Below are positions 16,647-21,476 of a stretch of DNA of 21,476 nt, in pieces. A model generated the notes under the pieces. It made no database searches. It had not been told where the DNA came from and saw only the letters and a program-made list of their open reading frames with translations. Source of the stretch: Hymenopellis radicata (Eukaryota; Basidiomycota; Agaricomycetes; Agaricales; Physalacriaceae); NCBI GenBank assembly GCA_015501595.1, contig JADNRX010000815.1, positions 1 to 21,476 of the forward strand. The letters run 5' to 3'. Made by a program: the position numbers and the translations under genes. Each line of letters begins with the position of its first letter. Position 1 is the first letter of the stretch.

Positions 16647-19163
16647 ATGCCACAGTATGTTGCTGCTATCCAATTGATCCCCTTTTGTTGAGTTCTGACC
16701 TATTCCCACAGCGTGTACGATACCATCCCGCCCGTACGGTGTCCAACCTGCGCCCGTGAGACACCATTCACCAGGAATGCCTCTGACAGTCGTCCCATGG
16801 CCAAGGTTTGTGTTCTTCCCACCCACCATCTCGACATCCTTTTCACCATATGTATAGTGCTTCCACGTTAATCCCGCCACTGGCGTAAAATGCCACTTTA
16901 TGGTCTATCCCAAGGGAAGCTCGGCCAGTAACCCAACCGGCATGACCTACGAAAGTCTTACGCCTTCTTCGTCGAGCTCTGATGTCGCGTCTGCATCACA
17001 TTCTGCTCCCGCGCCACCATTCTCCTTTCTTTTCAGCGCGTATCCGCCCTCTTCATCAAGCTCTGGTATCGCGCCCTCGTCTTCAAGCTCTGGTGTCGCG
17101 ACTGGATCGCATTCCATGCCCGCACCACTCTCCACTCCCACACCGCTCTCTTTCACTCTCAACCCATCTCAGTCTTCGGTCAAAATGACGTGTTCCAACC
17201 CAAAGTGCAAGAAAAGCGGACGCCAGGGCTGCCTCACCGCCCAATGTGCGGGGTGCTGCCGCGACTACCAAATTCAACATCCCGATATTTTCTGTAACCA
17301 ACCGAACCACCTTGTACCGCGCCCAACACCATCATTACCACCCGTCGCATCTACTCCTCCATTCCCTACCACAACGTCTACAGCATCCTCTTCACAAGCC
17401 TCGGTAGCAGCATCAGCACCTATATCGACACCAGAAATACGCCCTCAACACAATCCAAAATCTATGCCAACCATACGCGAACCATCGGCTAACGCAGTGC
17501 CACCTCCCAAACCTCAGTATCTTGACCCCACTCCCAACCCGCGCTATGCGTCTCAAATGAGGCCCATAATCCTAGAGAGTCGTACGCTGCACTCAAAGGA
17601 AAACACGTCGCGCCAGGAGGAAGACGCTCGACAGCAGCAGAAGCTGAGGGCAGAGCATACCGTCTACATCTATGCTTGGAACGATGTAAGTGTTTTTATC
17701 ATTATGGCCGTCGACCATGCGTTAACTAGCGGTAGGGCGACGACGAACCCGAGGTTACTCCCCTTCAATTCGGCAAGAGCTTGTACTTGACTCTTACGGA
17801 GGACCTTCTTAAACGATGTGGCTTTGTTCGGGATATCTCAGCATCCCTGATGGCCCGCCTCTTCGACCCTCAAACACATCTCTTTATGCGTATTGACAGG
17901 GATTATACTGTCACGTTGCCGGAGTGCAGGGCTATCTTTTTAACATCCCTCAGCTTCAGAAAGCCACCACCCGGTTTCGATAAGATCTTCAGCAGAGTCT
18001 CTCAGAAACTGCCTAATATTCGTACTCCGAGCGGTCTGCAGGCAGAAAGGGCAGCTGTTCGACTTGCTCGTGACAAGGAGCTGATCCAGGCGACAAAGTC
18101 AGATGGCAAGAGGAAAGCTGGTCGTCGCCGGTCGTCCTCAGAGCCTGGGACATACTCTCCTCCACAGTCACCACCTTCCCCTCCTTCCAAACCTGCCGTT
18201 AAGAAATCACGTCGTCGCCGTTCCCCATCCATATCAATCATACCTCCACCACCGCCTTCTCGTTCTGATACTGTTACAACCTCAGAATCACGCTCCCCTT
18301 CTTCTAAACCTGCTGCCAAGAAATCCTGTCGTCGCCGTTCCCCGTCTGTATCAATTATACCTTCACCGCCTCGTCCTCGTTCCGCCACTGTTACTACATC
18401 GGAATTGCCTGTGTCCGCTCCTCGTTCCGGCACTGCCACTACATCCCAGTCACGTATATCCACACCTGACGACTTCACTCCTCTCGAAGACCGTTTCACT
18501 GCGTCACCATCTCCTTGCATCAAGCAGGAAATCACCGTTGACACTGCGTTGTTGCTGCGTGACTGCAACTATCCCACTGTTATTCTTGCTGATGGAACGT
18601 GCGCCATTGATCTCGATGCAGATGATACGGATGCCGCCAAAGAGAACCTTGTTCCTGAGCAGCCCAAAGAGAACATCACTTCTGATAGGCGGTCTGCGGC
18701 GACTTCAAAGAAGGCATCAAGAAAACGTGCGGGTTTGGTTTATGGAACACGCTGGCCATCGACGTTCTACACCCGAGAGGTCGTGGATTTCTTCAACGAC
18801 CATTGTTTGGAGACACACGAAGAGCTTACTCCAGCCTTTATCACTGCCTTTGGATGCAGTCCAAAGCGGAAGACGTTCGACGAGAACTTTCGAAGGTGGA
18901 GGTTTGCTCCACAAGAGCTACGCGAGGAACATTATCACCGCGGAGAGACGGTTGAGGGTCTGTGGGCATACTTTGCAGCAGCATTCCCTCTTCCCGATTC
19001 TGCGGGGAAAGTTGCGCGTCGAAAGGCAAAGGCTGCTTTACAGGCTGGTTCGTCTACACGACGTGGTCCTTCTACACGTCGCCGTCGAGCACGCCATCCA
19101 TCTCCGGAGTCGGAGGTTGATGATGAGGAACTAAGCGATGGGTATTTCGATGACAGCGATTAA
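16647..19163 (+). CDS. Uncharacterised 785-aa protein with two cysteine clusters, KDZ-element partner
   Basis: Four exons (16647-16654, 16712-16805, 16858-17685, 17736-19163) with introns of 57, 52 and 50 nt give one open 785-aa frame. Cluster 1: C13-x2-C16-x18-C35-x10-C46, ending KCHFMVYP, resembles a GRF-type DNA/RNA-binding zinc finger, tentatively. Residues 50-140: Ser/Pro-rich linker. Cluster 2: C146-x4-C151-x7-C159-x4-C164-x2-CC168-x11-C180-x4-H185. Then a low-complexity stretch, a folded-looking block (about 300-410, including SLYLTLTEDLLKRCGF and TLPECRAIFLTSLSF), a basic Ser/Arg/Pro region with two copies of a roughly 38-aa repeat (RRRRSPSISIIP, CRRRSPSVSIIP), and a C-terminal module rich in aromatic and charged residues (RWPSTFYTREVVDFFNDHC, ENFRRWRFAPQELREEHY) with an Arg-rich then acidic tail. 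No known catalytic motif is visible. It converges on the KDZ gene with 144 bp between stops, inside the same inverted ends. I infer a nucleic-acid-binding accessory protein. A later in-frame ATG (16797) is an alternative start but would lose C13/C16. Confidence 0.78.
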
Positions 19164-19307
19164 TTTTTGTACTATTTGCGATACCTATACGATACCTATA
19201 TTCTTTATATTACTTAGGATACCTCCTTTACCTATTGTCGAAATATTCAATATTGTTGTCAGAGCAAACTATCGAGGGCCAGAGTAAGAGACGGTGTAGA
19301 AGTACAC
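19164..19307. terminator. Shared 3' region between convergent genes
   Basis: 144 bp of AT-rich sequence separate the stops of the plus and minus genes. It contains the repeated word GATACCTATA (about 19180-19200) and a related GGATACCTCC. It must hold both cleavage and polyadenylation regions or allow overlapping 3' ends; no perfect AATAAA is seen. Confidence 0.45.
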
Positions 19308-21289
19308 TCAGATTGCAACAGATGTGGCGGGATTACAATGCTGCTGACAGAAGAGATCGGATTCCTTATGCTTGCACTTGAAGTGGAAGACATCGACGGC
19401 AAGTCCAACGTGTTTAAAAACTGGCCACCACACAGGTTCGTTCATGACCATCTTCGCAAGGCCACAGTTGTTGTCAAAAACGAAGTGATCAGGACAGAAC
19501 CCATCCCAATATGTCGCGATGAAAAAATTCTAAACAAACATTGAGCATATTTCTATAAGATAATAAGAGGGATCTTACCGCAACAGATGGAAGGGATTCT
19601 GAATGAAAGAAGGTCTCGCGAGCAATAATCATACCACACGGACAGAGTATCAGCTGCTCGTTATGTGTACGACGGCGCTGAAAGATTGCTCTGAACTTCT
19701 TCGACTTTTTAACGCCCGTCTCGTGAATGATTTTATCGACATCATCTTGATCTCCATCTCCATCTCCATCGTCGTCATCATCGCTGTCTTCATCGTCATC
19801 TGATTCATCATCACTCGCATCGTCAAGCAGCTCGTCTATGGGTATCGGCTCGAACGCGTCTGGATGAACTTGCCGAGCACGTTGCAAACGCGCCTTGAGC
19901 TGAAATGCTGCCTTTCCTCGTTCAAGGTAGCGATCCTCAGCCTGAGAGTGGGCCTTCTTGGAGCAGGTTCGGCGTGTCGAATCTGACCGCGGTTGGGAAC
20001 AGCCCGTAACACAGCATATGTCGTTATGATGAGCATGCAGGAGGCAAAAATGATCTTTGGTACTCTCCAGAGGTTCTTGGCATGAGCCAAATCCACACCG
20101 GAAGCGTCCCATCACAACGCCATCACAAACATTAACATGAGTTGTTCGAGGACCTAGCAAAATTGAGTGTATACCTTCGAACCGGGCAATTTAGACATAC
20201 CTTCACCATCGGCCTGTGGTGGAAATTCGCGGCGACAAGTATTACAGTAGTGTCGTTTCTCAGGCTGTCCGAATGTCTTGATTCGCTGGTTTCGCTCTGC
20301 TATGGCATCGGTAAAATGTTCGCGACCGGCGGCAGTATGAGGTAGACGCAGGATACTATCACGTCGGGAGGAATCAAGCCATAGCGAATAAAGAATGAAA
20401 CCATCGTAGGCCGTGCGGTGGGTAAGATTGAGGCTGATATTCCACGATGGAGGAAGAGTCGCGTCGGGATGCAGCTGCAAGTACGAGAGCATACAGTTGG
20501 AACCGGATACCCTATAAAGTGGTTATGAAGAGAGAAAGCATGCCAAGAATGATAACACACCATGCCGTGCTCATTAAGATGCGCCAAGAGTCAAGGAGTT
20601 TACGCTCAGCAAAGCAGTGCTCTCCAATCTGAATAATGTCCGAGATTTCGCTGTGATATGTGCGAACATTGTTTTGCACGCGAAAGTTATGGTGATAGGT
20701 AGTGTTACAACCGTTACAACGGAAGTGCACTGCCCATGCTGGGACTGGACCATGGCCAAGGGTAAGGATGACGGCGTGCTTTTGCGTTACAGTATGCAGC
20801 TTGAAGCCGCCACTGGAAAACTTGCATTGATCGTTTGTACATTTCTTGACAGATGGCCAAAGAGTTCGAGATGATGCTACAATAGTATTAGCTTGGCATA
20901 CTGAGAAAACAAGAGAAACACGCACTGAAGCCTAGGATGTGGCCGTGCTGTTCAAATAACCGCTCAAAAGATGCCTCGTTCTGGATGGAAAGAAGAAAAA
21001 TATCATCCTCCGCTTCCCAGACCATATCCCGCAGTACACCCCATAGCACATGCACAAGATGGAGCTCAAGGGAGCATGACGACGCGAGGAACTGGATTAT
21101 GCTAGGCGAGAGTTGTGTTGGTGCCTGTACGGGGTCATGCGCCGGTGGCTGAACAAGAAGAATGTCGTGTCGGATGTTGATGCAAAGGCGGATGAAAAGT
21201 ATTATTTGAGAGAGCGATAAGTGGAACAGCTGAGGCGTGTCGCGTGTCCGAGCATTAATCGAGTTAATGAAGGAAATAAGAGAGTACAT
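19308..21289 (-). CDS. KDZ-transposon-associated protein with CxC5/CxC6-type cysteine clusters (595 aa)
   Basis: Five exons (21289-20926, 20876-20561, 20511-20201, 20153-19579, 19529-19308) with four introns of 47-49 nt join into one open frame of 595 aa. In order: an alpha-helical N-terminal region (1-121); a CxC5-like module (RTLWPSVKKC-x4-C, FRCNGC, RTYHSEISDIIQIGEH, then WVSGSNC); HYCNTC; a CxC6-like module (CGFGSC, HFCLLH, CCVTGC, then TCSKKAH at about 340-400); a linker of nearly pure Asp/Glu/Gly; and a core starting FQRRRTHNEQL, CPCGMIIARETFFHSES, FVFDNNCGLAKM, VDVFHFKCKHKE and CQQHCNP. These match the KDZ transposase-associated family expanded in mushrooms. Family members usually continue past HCNP with an NSSxAEQxNxW-type segment; this one stops six residues later, so the C-terminus may be lost. 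ATG 21289 follows a TATA box by about 145 bp. Confidence 0.85.
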
Positions 21290-21316
21290 GATGGTCAATG
21301 ACCAACAGAAAAAAAG

Positions 21317-21328
21317 TTAGGGTTAGGG
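21317..21328 (+). repeat. Two telomere-type TTAGGG units
   Basis: TTAGGGTTAGGG, followed by one more G, lies in the presumed 5' leader of the KDZ gene. Two units can arise by chance or from element-internal sequence and do not indicate a chromosome end. Confidence 0.4.
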
Positions 21329-21432
21329 GTCACGCCGATCTTCAACAGCGACCACGACGCCGGAGCACTCAACTGGCATAAATCAACTACTAGGAACAGT
21401 CTTAGGTGAAGTGAGGGTGCCCAGGTGTACTA

Positions 21433-21440
21433 TATTTATA
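21433..21440 (-). promoter_or_regulatory. TATA box (TATAAATA) of the KDZ gene
   Basis: TATAAATA on the minus strand lies about 145 bp upstream of ATG 21289 and just inside the right inverted end, so the element would carry its own promoter. Confidence 0.45.
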
Positions 21441-21450
21441 TTTGGATATC

Positions 21451-21473
21451 GTTCGCCATAACATAGTTCGCCA
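21451..21473 (-). repeat. Right candidate terminus: two inverted GGCGAAC repeats
   Basis: GTTCGCC occurs at 21451-21457 and 21466-21472, inverted relative to the left cluster. The outer copy gives TGGCGAACT-ATGTT on the minus strand, matching the left end over about 14 of 18 positions. Confidence 0.55.
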
Positions 21474-21476
21474 ACA

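Larger units (their letters stand above)
16480..21473. mobile_element. Probable KDZ-class DNA transposon unit with two convergent genes (about 5.0 kb)
   Basis: The unit is bounded by short inverted repeats. The left end reads TGGCGAACTGAGTT--GGCG, and the reverse complement of the right end reads TGGCGAACTATGTT--GGCG; further GGCGAAC words lie just inside (four at the left, two at the right). Between them are a KDZ-associated cysteine-cluster gene on minus and a 785-aa zinc-cluster-like gene on plus, both intact, tail to tail. KDZ (Kyakuja-Dileera-Zisupton) elements are known to be abundant in mushroom genomes. The window ends 3 bp beyond the right repeat, so the target duplication cannot be checked, and the exact ends are tentative. 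The KDZ gene identity is strong; the element borders are an inference. Confidence 0.6.

Noticed and set aside
18002..19134. 188-aa minus and 343-aa plus alternate frames over the partner gene
   Set aside because: Overlapping frames produced by Ser/Pro/Arg-rich composition; only the 460-codon frame continues the exon chain.
21317..21328. Interstitial telomere
   Set aside because: Only two TTAGGG units, within a presumed gene leader.

Overview
The window looks like a transposon-rich, gene-poor block from an agaricomycete (mushroom-forming basidiomycete) nuclear genome. The evidence is the many 46-57 nt GT-AG introns with CTRAY-like branch sites that rejoin frames exactly, a class II fungal peroxidase fragment, F-box gene copies, a sacsin-type ATPase fragment, and a KDZ-associated (CxC5/CxC6-type) transposon gene. 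All calls come from reading the sequence; no database search was run.

Layout. 1-534: degenerate CACCCG repeats and intergenic DNA. 535-2558 (minus): six-exon fragment of a sacsin-like protein, truncated at both ends. 2651-3817: non-autonomous hAT element with short TIRs and a perfect 8-bp target duplication (GATCAAAG), carrying a block of related hairpins. 3858-3998 (minus): orphan first exon with its own TATA box and an 18-bp-arm palindrome. About 4200-4940 (minus): decayed glycogen phosphorylase containing a perfect 8-bp tandem duplication that resembles a transposon footprint. 4941-10221: about 5.3 kb with no gene I can support; it holds a palindrome, diverged repeats and a degenerate minisatellite. 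10222-10800 (minus): C-terminal half of a class II peroxidase. 10918-11514 (plus): small predicted membrane protein. 11515-13150: no gene. 13151-15165 (minus): two tandem F-box-type copies, both frameshifted. 15852-16247: 396-bp MITE-like element. 16480-21473: a probable KDZ-type transposon unit bounded by short GGCGAAC inverted repeats, with two convergent intact genes: a 785-aa protein with two cysteine clusters (plus) and a 595-aa KDZ-associated protein (minus).

How it fits together. Apart from the small membrane ORF, the only long intact reading frames belong to the mobile element at the right end. Nearly all recognisable host genes are fragments with frameshifts, nonsense codons or missing halves, so this reads as a mobile-element island accumulating gene relics. 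The best candidate for something undescribed is the two-gene KDZ unit, especially its partner protein, whose combination of cysteine clusters, Ser/Arg-rich repeats and a conserved-looking C-terminal module I do not recognise.
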